From Gemmatimonas sp. (lineage in GTDB: Bacteria > Gemmatimonadota > Gemmatimonadetes > Gemmatimonadales > Gemmatimonadaceae): DNA of 64,000 nucleotides. The stretch lies in NCBI GenBank assembly GCA_011390805.1, contig JAABRT010000007.1, positions 1-64,000 of the forward strand. Direction: 5' to 3'. This document shows, one piece after another, positions 45,789 to 55,800 of this stretch (its first letter is position 1; each line of letters opens with the position of its first letter). Below the pieces are notes generated by a model, which saw only the letters and a list, made by a program, of their open reading frames with translations, made no database searches and was not told where the DNA came from. The position numbers were made by a program, and so were the translations under genes.

Positions 45789-45842
45789 CGAAGCCACAAC
45801 GCCGTGAAGCCTCACGGCACGGTCTCGCCGGAAAGACGAATC
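45789..45842 (-). repeat. 54-base palindromic element, copy 4 (degenerate, inverted)
   Basis: On the minus strand it reads GATTCGTCTTTCCGGCG...GTGCCGTGAGGCTTCACGGC...GGCTTCG, the most diverged of the four copies. It lies 71 bases after cysM and points away from copy 3, the reverse of the arrangement at 19 kb. The intergenic region 45718-46020 (303 bases) contains only these two elements and no gene I can see. Confidence 0.75.
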
Positions 45843-45896
45843 TGAACTGCCCGTACCCCAACCCAAACGCTCAACCGAAAACGCTGTTGCAGTGCT

Positions 45897-45950
45897 GATT
45901 CGGTCTTACGGCCACAAAGTGCCCTGAGGCCTTACGGCCTTAAAGCCTCG
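45897..45950 (+). repeat. 54-base palindromic element, copy 3
   Basis: GATTCGGTCTTACGGCCACAAAGTGCCCTGAGGCC and CTTACGGCCTTAAAGCCTCG match copies 1 and 2 at most positions. Sequence after it (GAACAGAGCAC at about 45963) also resembles the sequence after copy 1 (ACAGAGCAC at about 19084), so similarity may extend beyond the 54 bases. Confidence 0.83.
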
Positions 45951-46020
45951 CCATTTTCGTAAGCCGAACAGAGCACAAACGCGTGCCGTGCGTCTGCCAA
46001 CACATCAGCCCACAGCCGAG

Positions 46021-46371
46021 CTACCGCCCCAACCGCAGCCACGCCTCATACGCAATCATCGCATTGAGGATCATCAACACCAACGCCGGCATGGTCAGCA
46101 GCACACTATCCCGCATACGCAGCCGCACGCCAAGGCCCAGCAGCATCAGCAACGCCAATCCCGCCGCCGAAAAACACAACAGCGGCAGATACAGAAAGCC
46201 GAGCAGCAACCCTGCTCCACCCAGCAGTTCGAGCACGCCAGTGAGCACACGGAACCTGGCCAACCCGAAGCGCTCAAACTCTTCCACCATCGCGTTGCTG
46301 AACACCACGCTCGCCCCGTACACCAGAAACGCGACACCTGAAAGCGCGGTGAGCTCTGTAAAGAGAGTCAT
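46021..46371 (-). CDS. DoxX-family membrane protein
   Basis: 116 residues, four helices. GVAFLVYGASVVFSNAMVEEFERFGLARFRVLTGVLELLGGAGLLLG is the DoxX pattern (FERFG...R...G.LE..G...LL.G). It starts right beside the stop of the second DoxX-like gene, so the two are a tandem pair on one transcript. DoxX proteins are membrane proteins linked with thiol/oxidative metabolism in some bacteria; here the partner is unknown. Confidence 0.82.
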   Translation of the reverse strand: MTLFTELTALSGVAFLVYGASVVFSNAMVEEFERFGLARFRVLTGVLELLGGAGLLLGFLYLPLLCFSAAGLALLMLLGLGVRLRMRDSVLLTMPALVLMILNAMIAYEAWLRLGR

Positions 46372-46719
46372 CTACGCAACAGCACTGCGGGACGCGTAGG
46401 CGACATACAGCGACAGTAGCAACAGCACAAACGACGGCACATACTTGACCATCGGATGCCGCACTTTGAAATGAAAGTACTGTGCGCACACCATGAAGAA
46501 GGTCATGACCGCCGCGGCCGGAAACACCAGCCCCTCGTACCACAAGCCTGCCAACAGCAGCGCCGACGCCGAAATCTTCGTTGCCCCCACCAGGTTGCGT
46601 ACCACGTCGGACAGTGCGTACTCCTTGAACTCCCGCTCCACATTCGGGAGGCGCACCACCCATACAAAAATGACGGATACCGCAATAATGACCTGAGCGA
46701 CTGCAACGATGGTTTCCAT
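46372..46719 (-). CDS. DoxX-like membrane protein
   Basis: 115 residues from ATG 46719, with GGAGGC upstream. Four helices; VVRLPNVEREFKEYALSDVVRNLVG then TKISASALLLAGLW is a variant of the DoxX first loop. It abuts the downstream DoxX gene, and lies about 100 bases after glnS on the same strand. Function unknown. Confidence 0.75.
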   Translation of the reverse strand: METIVAVAQVIIAVSVIFVWVVRLPNVEREFKEYALSDVVRNLVGATKISASALLLAGLWYEGLVFPAAAVMTFFMVCAQYFHFKVRHPMVKYVPSFVLLLLSLYVAYASRSAVA

Positions 46720-46817
46720 CAGCTTGCCTCCTGAGTTGCGTGTGTAGTGCGACCGGCGCGAGTCCGGACTCAGGTAGGTAAGTGCATAAACCTTACGTTT
46801 CGTGCCGACAGCGCATG

Positions 46818-48524
46818 TCAAATGCCCTTTTTTGACTCCTTCGCCCACGAATCACGCAGACTCACAATGCGATTAAACACCAGCTTCTCAGGCGTGCTGT
46901 CTTCCGGCTCACTCATGAAATAGCCGGTGCGCTCAAACTGGTACCGGCTGCCAATCGGATCCGACGCAACGCTCGGCTCAATCTTCGCATTGGGAATCAC
47001 CACGAGTGACGTGGGATTGAGCGTGCTCAGAAAGTCTTCGCCCTCCGGTACGTCGTCAGGATCGGGCTGCGTAAACAACCGGTCGTACAAACGCACTTCG
47101 CAATCAAGCGCGTGCTGCGCACTCACCCAATGGATTGTGCCCTGCACTTTGCGTCCGTCAGGCGCGTTGCCACTGCGCGTTTCAGGATCGTAGGTGCAGT
47201 GCAACTCCGTCACATTGCCATCTGCGTCCTTAATGACGTCGGTGCACGTGATGAAGTACGCAAAGCGCAAGCGCACTTCGCGCCCTGGCGACAGGCGATA
47301 AAACTTCTTGGGCGGATCTTCCATGAAGTCGTCGCGATCAACCCACAGCTCGCGCGAGAACGGGACCTCACGCGTGCCCGTCTTGGGCACATCGTGCGGA
47401 TAGTTCTGCCCCTCCAGCATGTCGACCTGGCCTTCGGGGTAGTTGGTAATCACCACCTTGAGCGGGTTGAGCACGCACAGCACACGCGGTACTTCCATGT
47501 TGAGATCATTGCGCACCGTGTGTTCAAACGATGCGATCTCAACACGTGCGTCTTTGCGCGCTACGCCGATTGTATCGGCAAACGCACGGATTGCTTCGGG
47601 ACGCACACCACGACGGCGCAAACCGGCAATGGTGGGCATACGGGGATCATCCCAGCCGTTCACGTGCCCTTCGTTCACCAGACGCAGCAGCTTTCGTTTG
47701 CTGAGCACGGTGTAGTCGAGTTCAAGTCTCGCAAACTCAATCTGCGTGGGCGGATTGTTGTAACCCGCAGCTTCCACCAGCCAGTCGTAGATATCGCGGC
47801 TGTCCTTGAACTCGAGCGTGCACAGCGAACGCGTGATGCCTTCTATGGCATCACTCAGTCCGTGTGCAAAATCATACAGCGGATAAATCTTCCACTCGGT
47901 GCCGCGACGATAATGATGCGCGTCGCGACGAATGCGCATGAGCAGCGGATCGCGCATTATCATATTGGGGTGCGCCAGATCGATCTTGGCGCGCAGCACA
48001 TGTGCACCGTCGGCAAACTCGCCGGCTTTCATGCGGCGCAGCAGATCAAGATTCTCCTCGGGCGACCGATCACGATACGGACCCGGAATACCGGGTGTAG
48101 TTACCGTGCCGCGGTTGGTGCGAATCTCTTCTTCGGACTGCGAGTCAACGTACGCTTTGCCCTGCTCCACCAGCCGTTCGGCGATCTCGTACAGCTTTTC
48201 GAAATAATCGGACGCGAAGTACTCACCGTCCCAGTCAAAGCCCAACCAGCGGATATCCCGCTTGATGGCCTCCACATATTTCATGTCTTCGGTAAGCGGG
48301 TTCGTATCGTCGAAACGCAGATTGCACGTGCCACCAAACTCGCGCGCAATGCCAAAGTTGAGACAAATCGACTTGGCGTGCCCCATGTGCAGAAACCCGT
48401 TCGGTTCCGGCGGGAAGCGCGTGGCCGGCGCCCGGCCAAAGCGGCCGGTCGCGATGTCATCAATCACCAGTTCGCGAATGAAGTCGCGGCGTGGTGCGGT
48501 ATCGTTGGGATTGGTATCAGACAC
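46818..48524 (-). CDS. glnS: Glutaminyl-tRNA synthetase
   Basis: 568 residues from GTG 48524. Class I signatures: PPEPNGFLHMGHAKSICLNF (HIGH-like HMGH 46-49) and VLSKRKL (about 270) for KMSKS. The anticodon-binding beta-barrel region is complete through FMSEPEDSTPEKLVFNRIVSLRDSW. It charges tRNA-Gln with glutamine in the cytoplasm. Presence of GlnS suggests direct charging of tRNA-Gln. Antisense frames across this gene are shadows. Confidence 0.97.
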   Translation of the reverse strand: MSDTNPNDTAPRRDFIRELVIDDIATGRFGRAPATRFPPEPNGFLHMGHAKSICLNFGIAREFGGTCNLRFDDTNPLTEDMKYVEAIKRDIRWLGFDWDGEYFASDYFEKLYEIAERLVEQGKAYVDSQSEEEIRTNRGTVTTPGIPGPYRDRSPEENLDLLRRMKAGEFADGAHVLRAKIDLAHPNMIMRDPLLMRIRRDAHHYRRGTEWKIYPLYDFAHGLSDAIEGITRSLCTLEFKDSRDIYDWLVEAAGYNNPPTQIEFARLELDYTVLSKRKLLRLVNEGHVNGWDDPRMPTIAGLRRRGVRPEAIRAFADTIGVARKDARVEIASFEHTVRNDLNMEVPRVLCVLNPLKVVITNYPEGQVDMLEGQNYPHDVPKTGTREVPFSRELWVDRDDFMEDPPKKFYRLSPGREVRLRFAYFITCTDVIKDADGNVTELHCTYDPETRSGNAPDGRKVQGTIHWVSAQHALDCEVRLYDRLFTQPDPDDVPEGEDFLSTLNPTSLVVIPNAKIEPSVASDPIGSRYQFERTGYFMSEPEDSTPEKLVFNRIVSLRDSWAKESKKGI

Positions 48525-48618
48525 GGGAATCGGGACCGAGAATCAGAACCGGTAATCAGACGCGAATAACGGTGGTGTACGAGGGACAATCTGGTAATCT
48601 ACTGCTCCGCCAACTTCC

Positions 48619-50979
48619 CTACACAATGCGCGCCGACCGCAGTCGCAGCGAGTTGGTTACCACACTCACCGAACTGAACGCCATGGCGGCGCTGGCGAGA
48701 ATGGGGCTCAGCAACAGCCCTGTGGCCGGATACAACACACCCGCCGCAATCGGAATGCCAATCACGTTGTAAATAAAGGCCCAGAACAGATTCTGCTTCA
48801 TGGTGCGCATCGTGCGACGTGACAGCGCCACAGCGTGCGCAGCACTCTGCAAGTCGCCTCGCATGAGCACAATGTCGGCCGCTTCCACGGCGATATCCGT
48901 GCCCGTTCCAATGCCAATACCAACGTCGGCCTGCGCAATGGCCGGACCATCGTTAATGCCATCACCCACCATGGCCACCACCTTGCCCTCACCCTGAAGG
49001 CGCACAATCTCGGCCACCTTGCCCGCCGGCATTACCCCGGCCACAACACGATCAATTCCCGCCTCCCGCGCGATGGCCTGGGCCGTACGCTCATTGTCTC
49101 CGGTGAGCATCACGACCTCCAGCCCCATTTCATGGAAGCGCGCAATGGCCTGTCGAGAGGTGTCCTTGATGGGATCTGCTACAGCTATGAGTCCGGACAG
49201 TGCGCCGTCCACGGCAATGAACATTGGCGTTCGACCGTTGTCAGCCAGCTGCTGCGCTGCCTCCTGCAGCGATGCAACATCAACCGCCCAATCACTCATA
49301 AACGCGGCGTTGCCCACGGCCACACCAGCGCCGTCCACCACCCCCTGCGCCCCCCGTCCGCTCACAGCCTCAAACCCCTCGGGGGTGACGAGTGACAGCT
49401 CACGTGTTTTTGCCTCGCGCACTACCGCCTCGGCCAGCGGATGCTCACTCGACGTTTCGAGCGATGCGACAAGCCGCAGCAGCCCATTTTCATTGTCTGC
49501 GTAGCCACCCACGGCCGTGAAGTCGGTGACCGTGGGCCGTCCTTCAGTGACCGTACCGGTTTTGTCGAGCACCATGGTGGTAATGCCACCCGCCTGCTGC
49601 AGCGCGCCGCCCCCCTTGATGAGCACGCCCAGCTCAGCGCCTTTGCCCGTCGCCACCATCACCGCCGTCGGTACGGCCAGCCCCATGGCGCACGGGCAGG
49701 CAATAATCAGCACCGCCACCGCGGCCGCGAATCCGCGCACCGCCGGAGCCTGATCAGCCATCACAAACCACACCACAAACGTGGCAATGGCCAGCGACAT
49801 GACAATCGGTACAAACACTCCGCTGATCTGATCGGCCAACCGTTGAATGGGCGCACGACTGCCCTGTGCATCACGCATAAGGCGCACGATCTGTGCGAGC
49901 ATGCTGTGCTGGCCGAGCGTGGTGGCAGTGAAGCGAAAGGCACCGGTGCGATTGATCGTACCACCAATCACGCGATCACCCACTCGCTTGGTTACTGGAA
50001 GTGACTCACCGGTGAGCATCGACTCGTCTACAGCGCTTTCACCCTGCGTCACATCGCCGTCTACCGGAATGCGTTCGCCCGGACGCACGATCACGGTCTC
50101 ACCTGCTTCGAGCGTGTCAACGGGCGCGTCCACCTCTTCGCCAAATCGCAGCACACGCGCCGTCTTGGGCTGCAACTGCACCAGAGCACGCAGTGCGCTT
50201 GACGTCTGTTTCTTGGCACGCGCCTCGAACATGTTGCCGGTAAGAATGAGCGCAATGATAATGATCACCGCCTCGTAGTACACATCCGGCGCGAGTCCAC
50301 GTGACACAAAAAACTGCGGGGCGAGCGTGGCAATGAGTGAATACACAAACGCCGCACCGGTGCCTACTGCGACGAGGGTATTCATGTCGGCCGCATGATG
50401 ACGGAATGCCGCCCAGGCACGTGTATAGAAGTGGCGACCGGCCCACAGCATCACGAACAGCGTGGCCACAAGCAATGCGCCCGTGAGCACGACCGGCGGT
50501 ACATCGTAGAGCCACGGCATCACGGAGCGCAACGGCGGATCGAGCACACGCATGGACCACTGCATGAACGGATCGCCGCCTACGCTGTGTGCATGTGAGG
50601 CCCCACCCGCGGCGGGCATGGCCAGCATGCTCATGAGCGGCATGGAGACGATCATCGCAATAATGCCAATCACGCCGCTGACAATCGCCTTGCGCTTGAA
50701 CTCATGATACTCCGCATCCTGCGCACGGTCGCGCGCCTCCTGCTCGTCAAATGCGGTCTGATCAGGATTGGACAGCTCGGCGCCATAGCCGGTATCGCGA
50801 ATCACATCCACCAATGCTTCCGGCGTCACGGTATCCGGATCAAAGGTGATCGTGGCGCTCTTCATCATGAGATTGACGCTCGCGTCTTCAACACCCGTCT
50901 GCTTTTGCAGTGTGCGCTGTACACGCGACTGGCAGGCAGCGCAGGTCATGCCGCTCACGGGAATGCGAATAGTGCTCAT
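48619..50979 (-). CDS. copA: Copper-exporting P-type ATPase
   Basis: 786 residues from ATG 50979, which has GAGGA upstream. One N-terminal metal-binding domain (GMTCAAC, Cys13 and Cys16), membrane helices, TGES loop, the CPC motif ([12 protein letters not shown], about residue 426) that defines P1B-1 copper pumps, DKTGT with the phosphorylated Asp (about 470), SEHPLAE and GDGIND. It exports Cu+ from the cytoplasm using ATP. It lies ten bases after the cupredoxin gene, and both are probably read from the promoter near 51.5 kb. No CsoR or CueR gene is seen in the window. Confidence 0.96.
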   Translation of the reverse strand: MSTIRIPVSGMTCAACQSRVQRTLQKQTGVEDASVNLMMKSATITFDPDTVTPEALVDVIRDTGYGAELSNPDQTAFDEQEARDRAQDAEYHEFKRKAIVSGVIGIIAMIVSMPLMSMLAMPAAGGASHAHSVGGDPFMQWSMRVLDPPLRSVMPWLYDVPPVVLTGALLVATLFVMLWAGRHFYTRAWAAFRHHAADMNTLVAVGTGAAFVYSLIATLAPQFFVSRGLAPDVYYEAVIIIIALILTGNMFEARAKKQTSSALRALVQLQPKTARVLRFGEEVDAPVDTLEAGETVIVRPGERIPVDGDVTQGESAVDESMLTGESLPVTKRVGDRVIGGTINRTGAFRFTATTLGQHSMLAQIVRLMRDAQGSRAPIQRLADQISGVFVPIVMSLAIATFVVWFVMADQAPAVRGFAAAVAVLIIACPCAMGLAVPTAVMVATGKGAELGVLIKGGGALQQAGGITTMVLDKTGTVTEGRPTVTDFTAVGGYADNENGLLRLVASLETSSEHPLAEAVVREAKTRELSLVTPEGFEAVSGRGAQGVVDGAGVAVGNAAFMSDWAVDVASLQEAAQQLADNGRTPMFIAVDGALSGLIAVADPIKDTSRQAIARFHEMGLEVVMLTGDNERTAQAIAREAGIDRVVAGVMPAGKVAEIVRLQGEGKVVAMVGDGINDGPAIAQADVGIGIGTGTDIAVEAADIVLMRGDLQSAAHAVALSRRTMRTMKQNLFWAFIYNVIGIPIAAGVLYPATGLLLSPILASAAMAFSSVSVVTNSLRLRSARIV

Positions 50980-50989
50980 CGTGGCATCC

Positions 50990-51472
50990 TCACGCGTCAG
51001 CAATGATGGCGCCGCGCAGCATGCTCATGCCGCACATGAACTCGTAGCGACCGGCTGAGGGCGGCGTGATCTCGATCGTGGTGGTCTGGCCGGTAGGCAG
51101 GTATCGCTTGATGCCGAAGTCCGGCAGCACCACTTCTTCAGAACACCCTGACGTGTCGCGCCGGTCAAAGTGCAGCTGCACCGGCTCTCCGGCTTTCACC
51201 CGGATGAGGGCGGGCTTGTAGCCGCCGTCCACCACGATCGTCACCTGCGCCAGACCAGCAGCGGGCCCACCGCTGTCGGTCCCAGCGCCGTCCGAGCCGG
51301 CCGCCTGCCCACGCAACTCACCAGGTACTCCAGTCGCTGCAACAGCCGCTGTAACAGCCGAGGTGGCCGAAGCCACGCTCCGCCCTGCGAAAAAGAAATA
51401 CCAGTTCACCCACGCTATGGCGCTGATGCCACCGGCAATGACCAACCACTCCGCCGTCGATAGTTCGGACAT
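50990..51472 (-). CDS. Membrane-anchored cupredoxin-domain protein
   Basis: 160 residues. One N-terminal membrane helix (8-28), then an Ala/Gly-rich linker, then a cupredoxin-1 (EfeO-like) domain (75-158): [20 protein letters not shown], Cys110 in [15 protein letters not shown], and the metal-loop [12 protein letters not shown] (Cys147, Met149, Met151). Such proteins are commonly encoded beside CopA and are thought to hold copper outside the membrane. The ten-base gap to copA points to co-transcription. Confidence 0.87.
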   Translation of the reverse strand: MSELSTAEWLVIAGGISAIAWVNWYFFFAGRSVASATSAVTAAVAATGVPGELRGQAAGSDGAGTDSGGPAAGLAQVTIVVDGGYKPALIRVKAGEPVQLHFDRRDTSGCSEEVVLPDFGIKRYLPTGQTTTIEITPPSAGRYEFMCGMSMLRGAIIADA

Positions 51473-51499
51473 CTGAAAACCAGTAAGAGGAGAGTGATA

Positions 51500-51527
51500 G
51501 TTATATACCCCCTCCCCCTATTGTCAA
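51500..51527 (-). promoter_or_regulatory. Putative promoter of the copper module with G-rich spacer
   Basis: On the minus strand TTGACA (51522-51527) and TATAAC (51500-51505) stand 16 bases apart. The spacer is AT AGGGGGAGGGGG TA. CsoR-type copper repressors bind runs of G and C flanked by TA in this position (ATACCCnnnnGGGTAT-like), so a copper operator over the spacer is possible; here both runs lie on one strand, so it is not a clean palindrome. Confidence 0.5.
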
Positions 51528-51575
51528 ATGCCCAGCGCCGAGCTCAACGGCGCGCCCAGCGTCCCCTATCAGCGA

Positions 51576-52007
51576 CTACACCGGACTCAGCGGCTTGCCC
51601 TCATGATCGGAAATCAGCACCCACACCGTGCGCGTGCGCTTGGAAAAAAAGAGCCGCACCGTCACGTCCCGAGGCGACTGCTTGAAGGCAAAGTGAAAGG
51701 TGAACGAGGTATCCAGCATCTCGCGGATCACCCCTTCCTTGAAGCGGCCGTAGAACTCCTGCACACGGGTGCACGGCGCGACTTCGGTGAAGAACTGCTT
51801 GCCAATCGCGTCTTCCGGAGCCAGTGAAGCCAGACGCGATTCCACCGCGTTGTACTTGAGAATGCGCCCGGTGCGATCGAGCTGAATCACACCGTAGGGC
51901 AAGCCATCGAGCTCGCCCGGCGACATGGCGTCAACAATCTCAAGGACGTCGTCAACTTTTGGAGCGGGACTGGGTGGTCCGCTGGATTGGCCGTTGGGAT
52001 CAGTCAT
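51576..52007 (-). CDS. Photoactive yellow protein (PYP)-like PAS domain
   Basis: 143 residues. After a Pro-rich head the sequence follows PYP closely: ELDGLPYGVIQLDRTGRILKYN, EDAIGKQFFTEVAPCTRVQEF and YGRFKEGV align without gaps to the Halorhodospira PYP. With an offset of ten, Tyr52 corresponds to Tyr42, Glu56 to Glu46 and Cys79 to Cys69, the residue that carries p-coumaric acid; Thr50 and Arg52 are replaced by Ala60 and Leu62. It may sense blue light if the chromophore is made. The ATG lies six bases after a TATTAT box, so the mRNA may be leaderless. The gene diverges from dnaE2. Confidence 0.85.
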   Translation of the reverse strand: MTDPNGQSSGPPSPAPKVDDVLEIVDAMSPGELDGLPYGVIQLDRTGRILKYNAVESRLASLAPEDAIGKQFFTEVAPCTRVQEFYGRFKEGVIREMLDTSFTFHFAFKQSPRDVTVRLFFSKRTRTVWVLISDHEGKPLSPV

Positions 52008-52140
52008 GGCCGAATAATATGACGCGGCAACGCCACTGTGCCGTACAGTGCACTACGAAATGCGGCGGCGGCTCATCGGGGGGCGGCGATGGACACCATA
52101 TTTCGGCTTTTATTCGGTTCGCTGCTATATTCCACCTCCC

Positions 52141-52803
52141 ATGCCGCACCCGAACACACCGCAGTATGCCGAACTTCACTGTCATTCGGCCTTTTCTCTT
52201 CTCGACGGCGCCTCGCTCCCCGAGACCCTCGTAGAACGCGCGCATACGCTTGGCTACCCGGCGCTCGCCCTCACCGATCACGATGAACTCGGCGGCATCG
52301 TACGCTTTGCGCAGGCCGCGGCCAGTGTCAAAATGGGCGGCATTCTGGGCGTTGAGCTCACGGTAGACGTTGACGATTCGCAGCTGCTGCCGGCGCTGCG
52401 CCGCAATTCGGAGCCACCGGCACCCCGACGCACGCATTTGACGCTGCTGGCCGAATCACGCGAAGGGTACGGCAATATCTCGCAGCTGGTCACGCGCGCT
52501 CGCATGGATCGCATGCGCGGTGAACCGGCGGTATCGCTCGATCTGCTGGCGCAACACACCACCGGAGTGTTTGCACTCACCGGCTGTCCGCGTGGATGGG
52601 TGCCGCAACTCGCGCGCAGCGGACGACTGCGTGATGCACGACGTGCGCTTGGCGTACTCAGCGATCTCTTCCCCGATCGCCTCGCGGTAGAAGTGTGGAA
52701 TCACGGCTTACCTGAAGAGCGCAAACTGGTGCGACGGTTGCTGCCGCTGGCGCAGGCGCTTGGTGTGCCGTGGGTAGTCACCAACAACGTGCATTACGCC
52801 TAG
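52141..52803 (+). CDS. dnaE2: DnaE2 error-prone DNA polymerase, N-terminal fragment (PHP domain)
   Basis: 220 residues with the PHP domain of bacterial C-family polymerases: ELHCHSAFSLLDGAS, LALTDHDEL, GILGVEL and VTNNVHYA. An in-frame TAG at 52801 ends it; 15 bases later the same frame opens again as the rest of DnaE2. Without the stop the protein would be continuous (NNVHYA-stop-PHGRIVHDVLTALRHE). A TATATT box nine bases before the ATG, and no ribosome-binding site, suggest a leaderless transcript. The enzyme carries out error-prone synthesis after DNA damage, usually with ImuA/ImuB, which are not in this window. Confidence 0.85.
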   Translation: MPHPNTPQYAELHCHSAFSLLDGASLPETLVERAHTLGYPALALTDHDELGGIVRFAQAAASVKMGGILGVELTVDVDDSQLLPALRRNSEPPAPRRTHLTLLAESREGYGNISQLVTRARMDRMRGEPAVSLDLLAQHTTGVFALTGCPRGWVPQLARSGRLRDARRALGVLSDLFPDRLAVEVWNHGLPEERKLVRRLLPLAQALGVPWVVTNNVHYA

Positions 52804-52818
52804 CCACACGGGCGCATT

Positions 52819-55800
52819 GTGCATGATGTGCTCACCGCGTTGCGTCACGAGCGCACGCTCGATGACATGGGCACACGTTTGCGTCCCAACGCCGAGTGGT
52901 ATCTCAAGAGTGCCGAGCAACTCGCGGTGACATGGCAAGGGCATGAAGAAGGCATCAGACAATCGTTGGTGATTGCCGAACGCTGTGCGTTTCGCCTTGA
53001 ACATTTGCGTCCCACGCTGCCGGCGTTTCCGTTACCGCCGGCTGTGAGTGCCGACATGTACCTCGCTCAACTCATTGAGCAGGGTGCCACCGAACGTTGG
53101 GGCCCGCCCGGCACCGAGCGTCGCACGCCCAAACATGAAGCGCAGCTGGCGCATGAACTCGCACTTATTGCGAAGCTTGGACTGGCCGGATTTTTTCTCA
53201 TCGTGTGGGACATTGTGCGCTTCGCCCGTCGCGAAGGCATTCTGTGTCAGGGACGCGGATCGGCGGCCAACAGTGCGGTGTGTTATTGCCTTGGGATTAC
53301 GGCCGTTGATCCCATTCGCATGGAGCTGTTGTTTGAACGGTTTTTGAGTGAAGAGCGACAGGAACCACCCGACATTGATATTGATTTTGCGCACCGCGAC
53401 CGCGAGCGTGTGTTGCAGTATGTGTACGAGCGCTACGGGCGCGAGCATGCGGCCATGGTGTGCGAACAGATCACCTATCGCGGTCGCAGTGCAGTGCGCG
53501 ATGTCGCGCGTGTACTAGGCTTCAGCGTGCAGCAGGGCGACGCACTTGCATCGGTAGCCGATCGTTTCAGCGCCAAGGCTACGGCTGAGTCGTTGCGTGT
53601 GCATAGCGCGTCTGCAGAGCATGATGAAGCGAATGAAGCAAAGCAGTTGCAGGCGGCAGCACATCTGCTGGCCCCCGATCCGCGCCTGGCGTCAGAGAGC
53701 ACCACCAGTCAGCACGCGCCTGATGTACGCGATACCGAACGCGACATTGCACGCGCGGCATTGCGCGTCGACACGTGGCACTGGCGGGACAACACACCGG
53801 AGAACCGTGCAGCCACGCCCAACGGCGATGGACTCAAACCGCATCAACAGCGCGATGCGGCCAAGCGGGCGCTCAAGCTGGTGGCCGAGTCAACTTCGGC
53901 GAAGTCAGCGCACGTGCAGTCGCGGCAGGTTGAACCGAAACGAACGCAATCACGAGTCGCCGAATCAGCACCGGCCGATCCGTACGCACCCGACCGTGCA
54001 TCGAGCGTTGGACCGGCGGGTGGACCGAGTGCGCGCGACCTGCTCGTGCAGCGATTGGGACAGCGCTGGATTGGCGGGACGGAAGCGGGGCGTCTGGCCA
54101 ACGAAGCGGCGGTACCGGAGGCGTTGAAGGTGCGCCAACCAGCGGCGGCAATAGACCCCGCCGAGGGCGCCGCAAAAGCAGAACCAACAGCGGGCACCAC
54201 AGACAATGCGTCCCCCCCCCAAACCGGCAACGCCCTGCTCGAATCTGTAGGCCTCGACCCATCAGACCCGCGCGTTGGCGTACTGGCCGATGTCATTGCC
54301 GGTCTGCATCAACTACCGCGACACCGCTCCATTCACGTGGGCGGCTTTGTACTCAGTCGTGAACCGCTGGGCAGCGTGGTACCCATTGAACCGGCCAGCA
54401 TGCCGGGACGCACGGTCATTCACTGGGAAAAGGACGACCTCGATCCCGTTGGGTTTGTCAAAATCGATTTGCTCGGACTCGGCATGCTCACCGTGGTGCA
54501 GGATTGTCTGCTGTATCTCAAGCACACACGCGGCATTGATATTGATCTGGCGCAGCTCGACATGACCGACCAGGCCGTGTACGACCAACTGTGCGCCGCT
54601 GATACCGTGGGTGTATTTCAGGTGGAAAGTCGCGCGCAGATGAACACGCTGCCGCGTTTGCAGCCGCGCTGTTTTTACGATCTGGTGGTTGAAGTTGCAC
54701 TCATCAGACCCGGTCCCATTCAGGGCGACATGGTGCATCCCTATTTGCGTCGCCGTGCGGGCACGGAACCCATCACCTATCCGCATCCGGCTGTGGAGCA
54801 TGTGCTCAAGCGTACGCTGGGCATTCCGCTCTTTCAGGAGCAGGGCATGCAGGTGGCGATTGCCGCCGCCGGATTCACGCCGGGCCAGGCCGATGTGCTG
54901 CGACGCGCCATGGGACACAAGCGCAGCCGGGAGCGCATGGCGGAAATTGGTGAGCAACTCATTGCCGGCATGGCCAAAAACGGAATTGAAGAAGACATTG
55001 CCCGCCGCATTTACAATCAGATCAATGCGTTTGCCGATTACGGATTTCCCGAAAGTCATGCGGCGAGTTTTGCATTGATCGTTTACGCCACGGCGTATCT
55101 GCGCCACTACTACGGGCCCGAGTTCACGGCGTCCATTCTCAACGCGCAGCCCATGGGCTTTTACGCACCCGGCACGCTCGTGGAAGACGCCAAACGACAT
55201 GGTGTGGAAGTGCGCGCGATTGACATCACAAAGAGCGCGTGGGATCACACATTGGAACTCACCGACGGACGCACGCTCGTGCCCAGCGACGGCACCGTGC
55301 AGTGGCGGCGGGAGCACGTCAACCCGCAGAACGTCACGCGTACTGACAGTGTGTCGCCCGAACAACCAACCAGCACGTCACCCGGGCTTCCCCCCCAAAA
55401 ACCGCCCGCTGTACGGCTGGGCTTTCGCCTCATCCGTGGGCTCGGCGCAAAAGCGCGTGCACATCTTGAACGCGCGTTGGCCGATGGTCCGTTTACGAGC
55501 GTCCCGGATTTTGTGCAGCGTGTGCCGTTGGACCGCGCGTCGCTCACGCACATGGCCGAAAGCGGTGCGTTTGATGCGCTGTTTACGCACGAGCCGCCTT
55601 CGCGTCGGCGTCGCGTGGCACTGTGGCAACTGTTGGCAGCACAGCGTGGTGATGCCGGTCCGCTTGCACCCACGGCAATCACCGCTGCTCCAACCGCAGT
55701 ACGCGCATTGAGTGGTGTAGAACTCACCGCCGCCGATTATCGCATGACCGGCTTGTCGCTGGCCGGGCATCCCATGAAACATGTGCGTGAGGCGCTGGCC

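Noticed and set aside
47112..48569. 485-residue open frame antisense to glnS
   Set aside because: It lies wholly over glnS, whose conserved motifs and codon pattern explain the sequence; the antisense product has no recognisable domain.
54209..54222. Run of C in dnaE2 considered as a frameshift
   Set aside because: The reading frame before and after the run is the same and conserved motifs continue downstream.
54313..55365. 350-residue frame antisense to dnaE2
   Set aside because: Shadow of a GC-rich gene; His-rich and without motifs, while the + strand encodes conserved polymerase blocks.
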